DNA of 64,000 bases from an archaeon. Its GTDB lineage: Archaea; Nanobdellota; Nanobdellia; Woesearchaeales; GW2011-AR15. The stretch is from assembly GCA_018657065.1 (NCBI GenBank), contig JABHXU010000020.1, positions 185,100 through 249,099 on the forward strand. Direction: 5' to 3'. Positions 1-6,956 of the stretch are shown piece after piece. The position numbers and the translations under genes were made by a program. The notes beneath the pieces were generated by a model, which was given only the letters and a program-made list of their open reading frames with translations, was not told the DNA's origin and did no database searches. Position 1 is the first letter of the stretch, and every line of letters starts with the position of its first letter.

Positions 1-1200
1 TGCAATAAAATCACACTCATTTAATTCAATATAATCCAAAGGTTCTTCAGGTGGATCTTCTGATTCTGGATCTTGTGGCCGTTCTTCCTCTTCTTCAACA
101 CATTTTCCGTTTTTGCATACTCTTCCATATATGGTACAATCGTGTTCATCTTCAACTAAACCATCTCCTAAACAAATATATTCTATTAAAGTCTCAGAAT
201 CATCACAATAATCAGTAAATTCTTCATTTCCTTTCATAACTGAACCTTTAAGAAAAATATTAAAACTTGGATCTGATAGTACAACACAATTTTCAACAGT
301 TACAGATCTATCACAAAAATCTTCATAAATTATTTCTTTATCAAACGGATCAGTAAACCATTGAGCATTTTTATAATTTATAATAGGTCTATCGTCTACA
401 ATTCGTTCTCCACAAGGATAATCTTTAGAAATTTCATTTTTCAAAAAGTATTTGTTTATACATTCTGATTTTGTATATTTTTGTCCATCATTACTTCCAT
501 GATAAATTGATCTTTCATCATTTGAATCATCAAAAGTTCCTGCACCCAAAAAACATGTAGCTTTAGACAAATCAGATTCACATTTTCCTTGTGAACAAAA
601 CATATCAACATCTGAACAATCATATTCTTTTAAAGCTAATTTATTATTTTTGCAATAGTATTCTTTAAGATTATTTTCATTAATACATTCATCAAAGTTT
701 TTATTATCTCCAATTGTTACAGCTGATTTGTACCAATAATTTTCACCATTATCACCGTCTTCACAATCAGGGATATAACACTCTCCGTTCTTACATTTTC
801 CTCCCTTAGATGAGCAATCAAATTCAACTTCTTTAAAAAAACCTTCAAAACAATAAAATTCTGTTACTTTGTCTCCTGTACAATAATCTTCATACATTTC
901 ATTGTTAAAATTCATAACTCCTTTGTTACCGTAATCCTTCCCATCATCTGTTTCTTCACAAAGTGCTGTTATACAAGCTCCACCTTCACAAATTTGATTA
1001 TTTTCTTTACAATCAAAAAATTCTTTTTTCATTTCATTATCTAAGCAAGAATATTTTATAGCCAAATTTTCTGAACAAGAATTCATAAAAATTTCTTCTC
1101 CCCTTTGAACCTGAGTTTCAGATTCGATACATTGTTCTGTGCAAGCAACTAATAGTAATAGCAGAGATAGAAGGATTATTTTTTTCATTTTAATTTTCAT
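1..1200 (-). CDS. Cysteine-rich lipoprotein, cut by left window edge
   Basis: A reading frame of 400 codons runs open from an ATG at 1200 to the window edge with no stop, so the C-terminus lies outside. A second ATG at 1188 is equally possible. The N-terminus is a short lysine start, a leucine-rich stretch and a lipobox ending LLVAC, so the mature protein should be lipid-anchored on the outer face of the membrane. The rest has regularly spaced cysteine-containing units of the type C-x4-K-Y-x-C and acidic spacers, suggesting repeated disulfide-bonded modules. It is divergent from the NMD3 gene with a 70-bp shared promoter region. No enzymatic motif is seen; family unknown. Confidence 0.8.
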   Translation of the reverse strand, partial: MKIKMKKIILLSLLLLLVACTEQCIESETQVQRGEEIFMNSCSENLAIKYSCLDNEMKKEFFDCKENNQICEGGACITALCEETDDGKDYGNKGVMNFNNEMYEDYCTGDKVTEFYCFEGFFKEVEFDCSSKGGKCKNGECYIPDCEDGDNGENYWYKSAVTIGDNKNFDECINENNLKEYYCKNNKLALKEYDCSDVDMFCSQGKCESDLSKATCFLGAGTFDDSNDERSIYHGSNDGQKYTKSECINKYFLKNEISKDYPCGERIVDDRPIINYKNAQWFTDPFDKEIIYEDFCDRSVTVENCVVLSDPSFNIFLKGSVMKGNEEFTDYCDDSETLIEYICLGDGLVEDEHDCTIYGRVCKNGKCVEEEEERPQDPESEDPPEEPLDYIELNECDFIA

Positions 1201-1270
1201 AATTAAAGTTTGGTATTTAAATTTTTACACAAAAACAACTATTATAAACACTTTTGAATTTCTTTAAGCT

Positions 1271-2200
1271 ATGGAGTTTTGCCCTGGTTGCGGAAAAAAG
1301 TCAAAATCTATATGTAAAGACTGTAAACCTCAAAAAGAAATTAATGCTAAAGACATTTACATTAAACTTTGTGTTGAGTGTTCTAAATATTTTTACAAAA
1401 ATAAATGGCATAAATATACTGAATTAAGTACTGTTATTAAAAAAATCACAAAAGAATCTGTAAATGAAAAAATTGATTCCATAAATCCAATTTTAAATGA
1501 TTTACCTGTTAAACCTGGTGTTCAAAGAGAACTAGGAGTAGAATTAATTATTGGAGATGATAAATTTATTATTCCTGCAAACATTGAAGTAACTTATTGT
1601 AATATTTGTTCAAAACAACAAGGAGATTATTTTGAAGGAACATTGCAACTTAGAAACGTAAATGAAAACATTATAATGTTTGTTAAAAAATATTTTAAAA
1701 AAAATTCAGTTTTTATTTCAAAAGAAAATAAAGTTAGAAATGGTTATGATCTAACTGTAACAGACAAAAAAAAATTACAAACACTCGGAAGTATGTTACA
1801 AAAAAATCACGGTGGTATTTTAAAAATTACTGCAAAACATTTTTCCCAAGATAGACAAACTAGTAAATTTGTTTATAGAGTGAATGCATTTTACGAAGCT
1901 CCTGATTATAAAATTGGAGATGTTATATCAGTTGAAAAAAAAGTAATTTTAATTCACAAAATAAGTAAAACAATTCAAGGCTTAGATTTAAGGCAAAATA
2001 AAAATACTTCAATTGATATTAAAGATAAAGAATTTGAAGTATTAAAACCTACAAAAACTAGAATTTCTAAAATTCATCCAAGCATTGAAGTGCTTGATCC
2101 AGTAACATTTCAAAGTGTTCCTACAGTAAATCAAAAACTAGTGAAAAATGGTGAAAAAGTAAGAATAGTAAATGATAATGGTTTGTATTATTTATTGTAA
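1271..2200 (+). CDS. NMD3-family ribosome biogenesis protein
   Basis: The 309-residue protein starts with a zinc-ribbon-like cysteine arrangement (CPGCG at residues 4-8, CKDC near 15, CVEC near 35, CNIC near 109) followed by a mostly beta-rich region, the layout of archaeal NMD3. In eukaryotes NMD3 is the 60S export adaptor; the archaeal form is thought to act in late large-subunit maturation (family knowledge). Its length fits archaeal homologues, which lack the eukaryotic C-terminal export signals. It is a single-gene unit divergent from the lipoprotein gene. The ATG at 1271 is preceded by an AT-rich stretch and no ribosome-binding site, consistent with a leaderless message. Confidence 0.85.
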   Translation: MEFCPGCGKKSKSICKDCKPQKEINAKDIYIKLCVECSKYFYKNKWHKYTELSTVIKKITKESVNEKIDSINPILNDLPVKPGVQRELGVELIIGDDKFIIPANIEVTYCNICSKQQGDYFEGTLQLRNVNENIIMFVKKYFKKNSVFISKENKVRNGYDLTVTDKKKLQTLGSMLQKNHGGILKITAKHFSQDRQTSKFVYRVNAFYEAPDYKIGDVISVEKKVILIHKISKTIQGLDLRQNKNTSIDIKDKEFEVLKPTKTRISKIHPSIEVLDPVTFQSVPTVNQKLVKNGEKVRIVNDNGLYYLL

Positions 2201-2315
2201 ATATTTAATTTTTAATGTTTTTTGTCTCAACATTGTGACGAAAATTTAGAATTTTTATCGACGACAAAAGAAATCACAAGATATTTATAAATATATTTGT
2301 AAAATGAGAGGAAGC

Positions 2316-2324
2316 TTTATAAAT
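2316..2324 (+). promoter_or_regulatory. TATA box of the small RNA candidate
   Basis: TTTATAAAT, preceded by the purine-rich GAGGAAGC resembling a BRE. Its centre lies 25 bp before 2345, the first base of the hairpin-flanked element downstream, which is the normal archaeal TATA-to-start spacing. A second, weaker TATA-like stretch lies about 30 bp further upstream. Confidence 0.5.
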
Positions 2325-2344
2325 TTCTTCCAATATCCTATATG

Positions 2345-2404
2345 ACAAGGGGTTGTGAGAGAGTCTCTCTCAAGCGGTGGGGTGACAGTAAGAACCTTGT
2401 TTTT
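2345..2404 (+). ncRNA. Candidate small RNA with conserved 19-nt motif
   Basis: About 60 nt with higher GC than its surroundings and no good reading frame. An outer stem ACAAGG (2345-2350) with CCTTGT (2395-2400) encloses a perfect 7-bp hairpin (2356-2362 with 2366-2372) and the motif GGTGGGGTGACAGTAAGAA at 2376-2394; a run of five T ends the element at 2400-2404. A TATA box lies 25 bp upstream of 2345. The motif recurs at 49610-49628 with one change, where it is antisense to a predicted mRNA leader. It is not recognisable to me as SRP RNA, RNase P RNA, box C/D or H/ACA RNA. The transcript is inferred, not shown. Confidence 0.45.
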
Positions 2405-2441
2405 GTGCTTAATCTATTAAAAAATGAAGTGATAATTTTAC

Positions 2442-2950
2442 ATGAGTAACAGTGATAATAGCAAATCTGAATTATTGTATATAGTTGAACAAGGTGGTTC
2501 ACCTTGGAATATTTGTTCTTCTTTTGTGAAACAAAAATATCCCTGGGACGAATGGTGTTCTGAATATGATCAAATTTTATACTGGTCAGAAAAAATACTG
2601 TTGGTATCACAGGCATTTGCGAAAAAGGTCCAAGCACAACCAGCACTCAAAATATATGTTCCATTGCTCAATCAGAACAAGTACAAACTATTGTTGCAGA
2701 TTATTTATCAAAAACTTTACCGCCTCCTAGAATTAAAGATGCTGTTGCCTCAATTTTAGAACTTAAAACTTTGTTAACTGAACCCTTACAAGTAGAAAAG
2801 ACTGTAGAATTATCAAATCAAGCTTTAGAACATTTAAACTATCCTCCTTCTTTACCAAGCGTTATTATTGTAGGACCCTCTGTTATTAAAGAACGTGTCC
2901 AAACTCTTGCAAAAACATTAAATTATAATTTTGTAGAATATTCAAGTTAA
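2442..2950 (+). pseudogene. Unknown protein gene interrupted by one frameshift
   Basis: A frame opens at ATG 2442 with convincing protein-like sequence (MSNSDNSKSELLYIVEQ...). From about 2590 the coding signal jumps to the -1 frame and continues, without an ATG of its own, through KNTVGITGICEKGP to a TAA at 2948-2950 (last residues FVEYSS). The second frame has stops at 2561 and 2567, so the switch falls after these; the six-A run at 2590-2595 is the natural slip or indel site. The classical slippery heptamer rule is not met (ATA would have to re-pair as AAT). Restored length would be about 169 residues. It could be a decayed gene or a homopolymer assembly error. No family recognised. Confidence 0.55.
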
Positions 2951-4506
2951 TATTTCCCTAAACCTAACTGACCTTTTCTCTTACCCTTCTTTACTTCCTC
3001 AACTTCTTGTCCAAGTTGTTTTTTTAAATTTTTAGCTACTCTAGGACCAATTAATTGAGTTAATTTAGTTAAATCTGTTTTTTTAAGATCACCTAAATTT
3101 TTAATTCCATTTCTAAATAAAACACGAGCTCTAACTCTTCCTACATTTCTTAATCTAACCAAAGGTATTAATTCTTCTTTAACACCTTTATCTAATCTAT
3201 ATCTAGTTTTTTTAATAATCTTAATTAAATCTTTGAAATTTAAAAGATTACAAATTTCTTCAGTTGCAAAAAGTATCCAATCAATTAAATTTCTTTTTAC
3301 ATGAAGTTCACCTGGAGCAATATTAAATTCTTCTAAAATATCATCTTCATTTTTTTCATTCATCCAATTAACTAAAGCAAGTGTTGTTTTCATTGATTTT
3401 AAAAAATCATCATACTCAGGTTCAAATATACTCGGTTCATAAACAATTAACTTATCAGATAATTCCCCTAATTCAGCTTCTATAAATTCTACTTCTTTAA
3501 CTCTAACAGAATTTAATGGTCTAAGTTCTAACGTTGAACATGCCATTTGAATATAAGAAAATTCATCATGAATTTTTTGTGTTGCTCTTCGTAAACATGT
3601 AATAATAAAATGAGCTGTATAAGGGTCTAAATATAACTGAGCCACTCGTTCTCCCAGTTTAGTTGCTTCAAGTTTATCAGATCCTAGATCTGACGCTGTA
3701 ACAAAATCATTTGCTTGCCCACTGTATTTAATAAATTCCCATTCTTCTAAATATCCTAGAATTTTTTCTATTATATTTTCTATTTCTTGCATATCACCAT
3801 ATTGATGGCCATAAAATGTTTTTTCAAAAAACTCAATTAATGTTTTTTTAGATTTACAAAACTTTGTTGCTACTAAACTTAAACAATATGTTCTTAGAAC
3901 TGGTTCAACTGCTAATTTTGAATATATTTTTTCAGGAGGTGCATGAATAAATTTTTCAACAATTTCATCAGCTTCATCTTGATTTTTAGCCATACAAATT
4001 GCTTCTCCAAACTCATCATTAAAATCTGGTCTTCCTGCTCTTCCAGCCATTTGATGATATTCTAATGTTTGAATATATTTTAAACCCCATCTTCCACCAT
4101 ATCGCTTTAGATCTTTTAAAATAGCTCTAAATGCAGGTAGATTAATTCCCATAGCAAGAGTTGGTGTTGAACAAATTATTTTTATTATACCTTGTCTAAA
4201 AGAATCTTCAACTAATTTTCTTTGTTTTGAAGCTAAACCTGCATGATGAAACGCTGTTCCTTTTCTAATACAATTCGCTAATCTTCTACATTGTCTAGTT
4301 GGAGAAGAAAGAACTTTTAAAATTTTATTTCCAAGTTCATCTAAAACAACACTGTTTTCCTTAATTTGTTTACCAATTTTTTCAGCAGTAGCTTCACAAC
4401 TTCTTCTAGTATTACAAAAAACTAATGCTTGCTTTTTAATTTTAATTGTATCTAGAGCAATATCAATTGCAGGTTCATTAGTTATTTCATTAATAGAAGT
4501 TGCCAT
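2947..4506 (-). CDS. Hel308-type Ski2-like helicase lacking RecA domain 1
   Basis: The 519 residues align by eye with the second half of archaeal Hel308/Hjm. Motif IV-like ALVFCNTRRSCE begins near residue 28, motif V region CSTPTLAMGINLPA near 112, motif VI QMAGRAGRP near 151; then come the winged-helix and ratchet regions and the C-terminal helix-hairpin-helix-like GRVRARVLFRNGIKNLGDL. The first ~190 residues of a normal ~700-residue protein, carrying the Walker A and DExH motifs, are absent. The ATG at 4506 is 26 bp after the rlmH stop, leaving no room for the missing part here. Alone it should not hydrolyse ATP; a separately encoded N-terminal half or a relic are the alternatives. Confidence 0.8.
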   Translation of the reverse strand: MATSINEITNEPAIDIALDTIKIKKQALVFCNTRRSCEATAEKIGKQIKENSVVLDELGNKILKVLSSPTRQCRRLANCIRKGTAFHHAGLASKQRKLVEDSFRQGIIKIICSTPTLAMGINLPAFRAILKDLKRYGGRWGLKYIQTLEYHQMAGRAGRPDFNDEFGEAICMAKNQDEADEIVEKFIHAPPEKIYSKLAVEPVLRTYCLSLVATKFCKSKKTLIEFFEKTFYGHQYGDMQEIENIIEKILGYLEEWEFIKYSGQANDFVTASDLGSDKLEATKLGERVAQLYLDPYTAHFIITCLRRATQKIHDEFSYIQMACSTLELRPLNSVRVKEVEFIEAELGELSDKLIVYEPSIFEPEYDDFLKSMKTTLALVNWMNEKNEDDILEEFNIAPGELHVKRNLIDWILFATEEICNLLNFKDLIKIIKKTRYRLDKGVKEELIPLVRLRNVGRVRARVLFRNGIKNLGDLKKTDLTKLTQLIGPRVAKNLKKQLGQEVEEVKKGKRKGQLGLGKY

Positions 4507-4531
4507 TATATTTTAGATATTATAGAATTTA

Positions 4532-4963
4532 TTAAGCTTTATGATACTTCTTCCCTTGAATAATAGAAACTGCCCTATAAATTTGTTCAATTAAAAACAA
4601 TTTAGCCATTTCATGTGTCAAAGTCATTTTTGAGAGAGAAAACAATAAATCTGCTTTATTTTTTATTAAATCATCTAAACCTTCAGGTCCTCCAATAACA
4701 AAAACAATTTCTTTTTCTAAACTTAATTTTTTAATTTTTTTTGAAAATTCAATACTTGACAATTGTTCCCCTTCTTCACTTAAAACAAATAAAAATTTAT
4801 TGTTAATTTTTTCAATTATCTCAATTAATTTTTCAGCTTCTTTTTTTTTATTTGAATCTTTTATTTCAATAAAACTAATATTAATTCGTTTAGAAAAATC
4901 ATTAATTATATTTTGAATGGATTTTTCTTTAACTTTTCCTACACTTATTAATCTAAATTTCAT
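4532..4963 (-). CDS. rlmH: RlmH, 23S rRNA pseudouridine-1915 N3-methyltransferase
   Basis: The 143-residue protein is a small SPOUT methyltransferase of normal RlmH size. The SAM-binding trefoil knot is visible as VFVIGGPEGLDD near residue 87, the LSKMTLTHEMAK stretch near 110, and the C-terminal EQIYRAVSIIQGKKYHK signature that ends almost at the chain terminus. RlmH methylates a pseudouridine in helix 69 of the large-subunit rRNA. Its ATG overlaps the stop of the upstream gene by four bases, so the two are probably co-translated. The family is mainly bacterial but occurs in some archaea. Confidence 0.9.
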   Translation of the reverse strand: MKFRLISVGKVKEKSIQNIINDFSKRINISFIEIKDSNKKKEAEKLIEIIEKINNKFLFVLSEEGEQLSSIEFSKKIKKLSLEKEIVFVIGGPEGLDDLIKNKADLLFSLSKMTLTHEMAKLFLIEQIYRAVSIIQGKKYHKA

Positions 4964-5454
4964 TCTACATATTTAATTGCTTCATCAATAACTGTTATAT
5001 CTTTAGGTTTTACTGTTAAAACTTTTTCTTTAATACTCAAAATTTCATTAACATCTTCAACAATAAAATCACTAACACTATGAATAAAAGGATGAATCCA
5101 ATCTTCAATTAATTTTCCAAAGAATACAATATTTTTTCTTCTGTGAGGTGTTTCTTTAGGTAAAACAGTTATAACTGGTTTAGAAAAGTATTTTGCAATT
5201 AACATTTCATGAGCTGTTCCTACACCTAATTTTTTTTCAGCATTAATAATTATTATATCGGACTCTTTAATATGTTTACAATCTTTTCCAAAAACAGAAA
5301 AATAATCTGCTTCATCTACATGATCTCCATATGGGTCAATAAATTCTGCGTCAAAAACATTTTTTAAAATATCTGAATATACTTCTCTCCAATTAACAAA
5401 ACTTTTCTCATCTTTATCTCCCTTAGGTACTTTTCCAGCTAAATAAATTTTCAT
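4960..5454 (-). CDS. Nucleoside 2-deoxyribosyltransferase-like protein
   Basis: At 164 residues it opens with MKIYLAGKVPKGD, the first strand and glycine loop typical of the nucleoside 2-deoxyribosyltransferase-like fold, and has ESDIIIINAEKKLGVGTAHEM near residue 63, where the family carries its acidic catalytic residue after a G-T-A/S-E-like helix start. Such proteins cleave or exchange N-glycosidic bonds of nucleosides, but many relatives act on nucleotides or have unknown substrates. It overlaps rlmH by ATGA and probably starts a two-gene operon. Substrate cannot be read from the sequence. Confidence 0.65.
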   Translation of the reverse strand: MKIYLAGKVPKGDKDEKSFVNWREVYSDILKNVFDAEFIDPYGDHVDEADYFSVFGKDCKHIKESDIIIINAEKKLGVGTAHEMLIAKYFSKPVITVLPKETPHRRKNIVFFGKLIEDWIHPFIHSVSDFIVEDVNEILSIKEKVLTVKPKDITVIDEAIKYVE

Positions 5455-5501
5455 AAGAAATAATAAATTACTTTGATATAAAAAAGTTGGTTAAAAAAAG
5501 T

Positions 5502-5906
5502 CTAGGTCAATCCATTCTCTTCAAAACACTTAATATATTTTCGATCTGAATACGTTACATGATTTATTATCCAATCTTCTAAAAAATCTATTAGCTCAAA
5601 AGAAACACTAATTTCCTCTTTTTTATATTTAGTAATAAATTCATTTATTTTCTTCTTAAAACTCTCATGTTCTTTTTTATGCTCATCTGTTAACTCATAA
5701 TTATACATATCAAAATAACGTTCTTCTGTTTCAAAATGGTAAATTGAATAATCTAAAAGTTCATCCAATATTTCTTTAATAATATTTTTCAGTCCTTTTT
5801 TTTGTATTCCTTCATGAAGTTTATTAATTATTTGAAAAATCCTTTTATGTTGAGAATCAATTTCTTTAACTTTTACAGAATAACTTGATTTCCATTTCAC
5901 TAACAT
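5502..5906 (-). CDS. Bacteriohemerythrin-like oxygen-binding protein
   Basis: The 134-residue single-domain protein has all diiron ligands of hemerythrin in order: H20 (DSQHKRIF), H57 and E61 (HFETEERYF), H76 and H80 (HKKEHESF), H116 and D121 (HVTYSDRKY). It therefore should bind O2 reversibly at a non-haem diiron site and serve as an oxygen store, carrier or scavenger in the cytoplasm. It stands alone on the minus strand, with AT-rich flanks. In a reduced genome a free hemerythrin suggests contact with microoxic conditions (inference). Confidence 0.88.
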   Translation of the reverse strand: MLVKWKSSYSVKVKEIDSQHKRIFQIINKLHEGIQKKGLKNIIKEILDELLDYSIYHFETEERYFDMYNYELTDEHKKEHESFKKKINEFITKYKKEEISVSFELIDFLEDWIINHVTYSDRKYIKCFEENGLT

Positions 5907-5955
5907 AAAAATAAGATAGTAGTTCTAGAATAAAAATATTATCATTATTACTAAT

Positions 5956-6429
5956 TCAAATTAATTCAAAGGTATTACCAATTGTTTTAATAAATTTTTG
6001 AAAATCTTTTCCATTTAGTTCAAGTGTTTCTGTATTAATATTTGGGTGAAAACTAACAATATCAGAATCCCAAATATCTTGATCAATTAGAACTTTTGTT
6101 ATATGCTCTTTGTCATTTATTAGTCCAAAAGGTGAAACTGAACCAGGAGTTAATCCTAGAATCTCTTTTAAATTATTTTCATTAGCAAATTTAAGTTTTT
6201 CATTTAATCTACTTCCAAATTCTTTCATATCCAATTTTCTTTGAGAAGGTAAAATGAGTAAGAAAAATTTTTTGTTTTTTCTGTTTTTAATAAATAAATT
6301 TTTTGAATTAATTCCCTTAATTTCTGAATAATATTTTTCTGCTTCTTCACAAGTGAAAACAGGTGGATGTTTATGTACTTTATAAGAAATATTTTTCTTT
6401 TCCAAGTATGATTTTACATCAAAACTCAT
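5956..6429 (-). CDS. YbaK/ProX-type aminoacyl-tRNA deacylase
   Basis: I take the ATG at 6429 (MSFDVKSYLEKKNISYKVHKHP): the frame is open further upstream, but that part lies inside the tRNA-Ile gene. The 157-residue protein has the family landmarks: an N-terminal helix followed by the H-x-P segment, GINSKNLFIKNRKNK near 38, and the TPGSVSPFGLIND loop near 98, which is the glycine-serine-proline motif shared by YbaK and ProX/ProXp domains. These free-standing domains hydrolyse mischarged tRNA, commonly Ala-tRNA(Pro) or Cys-tRNA(Pro). Its position just after a tRNA cluster is suggestive but not proof of a functional link. Confidence 0.85.
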   Translation of the reverse strand: MSFDVKSYLEKKNISYKVHKHPPVFTCEEAEKYYSEIKGINSKNLFIKNRKNKKFFLLILPSQRKLDMKEFGSRLNEKLKFANENNLKEILGLTPGSVSPFGLINDKEHITKVLIDQDIWDSDIVSFHPNINTETLELNGKDFQKFIKTIGNTFELI

Positions 6430-6447
6430 TTTTCTTAATAAAAAAAA

Positions 6448-6571
6448 TGGGCCCGATCGGATTTGAACCGACGACCACTCGATCACTGACTGATAAGTTA
6501 TCAGTCGAGCGCTCCATTATCCCACTACCAGGGTACGACCCTAGCGAGTGACCAGACTAAGCCACGGGCCC
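6448..6571 (-). tRNA. tRNA-Ile(GAU) with two apparent introns
   Basis: The acceptor stem GGGCCCG/CGGGCCC with A73, D-stem GCTT/GAGC, anticodon stem CTCGA/TCGAG and T-arm GTCGG-TTCAAAT-CCGAT all fold. The anticodon loop CTGATA...A (GAU) is interrupted by about 15 nt after position 37, the canonical archaeal site. In addition the D-loop is expanded to about 44 nt and contains a hairpin (CTAGGGT with ACCCTGG) next to a TCAC/GTGG pairing, so it probably carries a second intron of roughly 33 nt; exact splice points there are uncertain because the bulge-helix-bulge is relaxed. Total 124 nt. Confidence 0.88.
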
Positions 6572-6672
6572 GCTTGTTTTCCATACTGTGGGCTTGACTG
6601 ACCGAAGGAATGGAAACCCACCTTGCGTGTCAACCGAGCGTAACCAGTTGCCATGACTACGATCGGGCCCGT
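6572..6672 (-). ncRNA. GC-rich structured element between tRNA-Phe and tRNA-Ile
   Basis: About 100 nt of clearly higher GC than the genome, on the strand of the flanking tRNAs. It begins with GGGCCCG preceded by GCAAAACAAAC, nearly the same leader plus acceptor start as tRNA-Ile 100 bp later (GGAAAACAAGC then GGGCCCG). A tRNA-like D-arm (CGTA/TACG) and a TTGACAC loop reminiscent of a Val(GAC) anticodon follow, but no T-arm is found. The remainder can fold as a hairpin (GGTTGAC with GTCAAGCC, AAGG with CCTT) ending CCCACAGTA, which also resembles an H/ACA tail. Degenerate tRNA, split-tRNA 5' half or guide RNA are all possible. Confidence 0.35.
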
Positions 6673-6703
6673 TTGTTTTGCTTTTTGAGAGCATTAAAAA
6701 AAG

Positions 6704-6816
6704 TGGGACCTGAGGGATTTGAACCCTCGACACCACGGTTTCTAAATAACTTTGGTTACAACCAAAGGTGATGTTCTTCTTCAGCCGTGTGCTCTCCCAG
6801 GCTGAGCTAAGGTCCC
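6704..6816 (-). tRNA. tRNA-Phe(GAA) with 39-nt intron
   Basis: Acceptor GGGACCT/AGGTCCC with A73, D-stem GCTC/GAGC, anticodon stem CACGG/CCGTG, T-arm GAGGG-TTCAAAT-CCCTC. The loop CTGAAG...A gives anticodon GAA. About 39 nt are inserted after position 37; the insert contains a perfect 8-bp hairpin (CTTTGGTT with AACCAAAG). It lies six bases downstream of tRNA-Thr, so the two are probably cotranscribed. Confidence 0.93.
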
Positions 6817-6822
6817 GTAATA

Positions 6823-6895
6823 AGCCTCCGAAGGGAGTTGCACCCTCGACCTGCAGATTACAAGTCTGCCGCAATAGCTACTATGCTACGGAGGC
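6823..6895 (-). tRNA. tRNA-Thr(UGU), unusual T-loop
   Basis: Acceptor GCCTCCG/CGGAGGC with U73, as in many archaeal tRNA-Thr. The anticodon arm GCAGA-CTTGTAA-TCTGC gives UGU; there is no intron. The T-arm reads GAGGG-TGCAACT-CCCTT: position 55, almost universally U (pseudouridine), is G here. It is the first gene of the Thr-Phe-Ile run on the minus strand. Confidence 0.92.
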
Positions 6896-6956
6896 ATATA
6901 GGAAAAGAATTTGATTAAGATTTAAAAAAGTTACTAATAATTACTCAAAAATTAGT

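Noticed and set aside
2345-2404. Box C/D guide RNA, SRP RNA or RNase P RNA fragment at the conserved motif
   Set aside because: GTGACAG is not a valid box C, no CTGA D box is in place, and the conserved blocks of SRP or RNase P RNA are not found.
2586-2600. Programmed -1 ribosomal frameshift
   Set aside because: The zero-frame reading GAA AAA ATA does not allow both tRNAs to re-pair after a -1 slip, and no strong downstream hairpin is seen.
2338-2646. Minus-strand 102-codon frame across the small RNA candidate and the frameshifted gene
   Set aside because: Opposite to the strand carrying coding signal and the TATA box; the composition is unlike protein, so taken as chance.
6566-6672. Complete tRNA on the plus strand with GGGCCCG/CGGGCCC acceptor
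   Set aside because: The palindromic GGGCCC makes the acceptor appear on either strand, but no T-loop TTCRA sequence or anticodon arm folds on the plus strand.
6557-6874. Minus-strand 105-codon frame through the tRNA block
   Set aside because: It runs through tRNA-Phe, tRNA-Thr and the structured element; the translated text simply reflects tRNA sequence.
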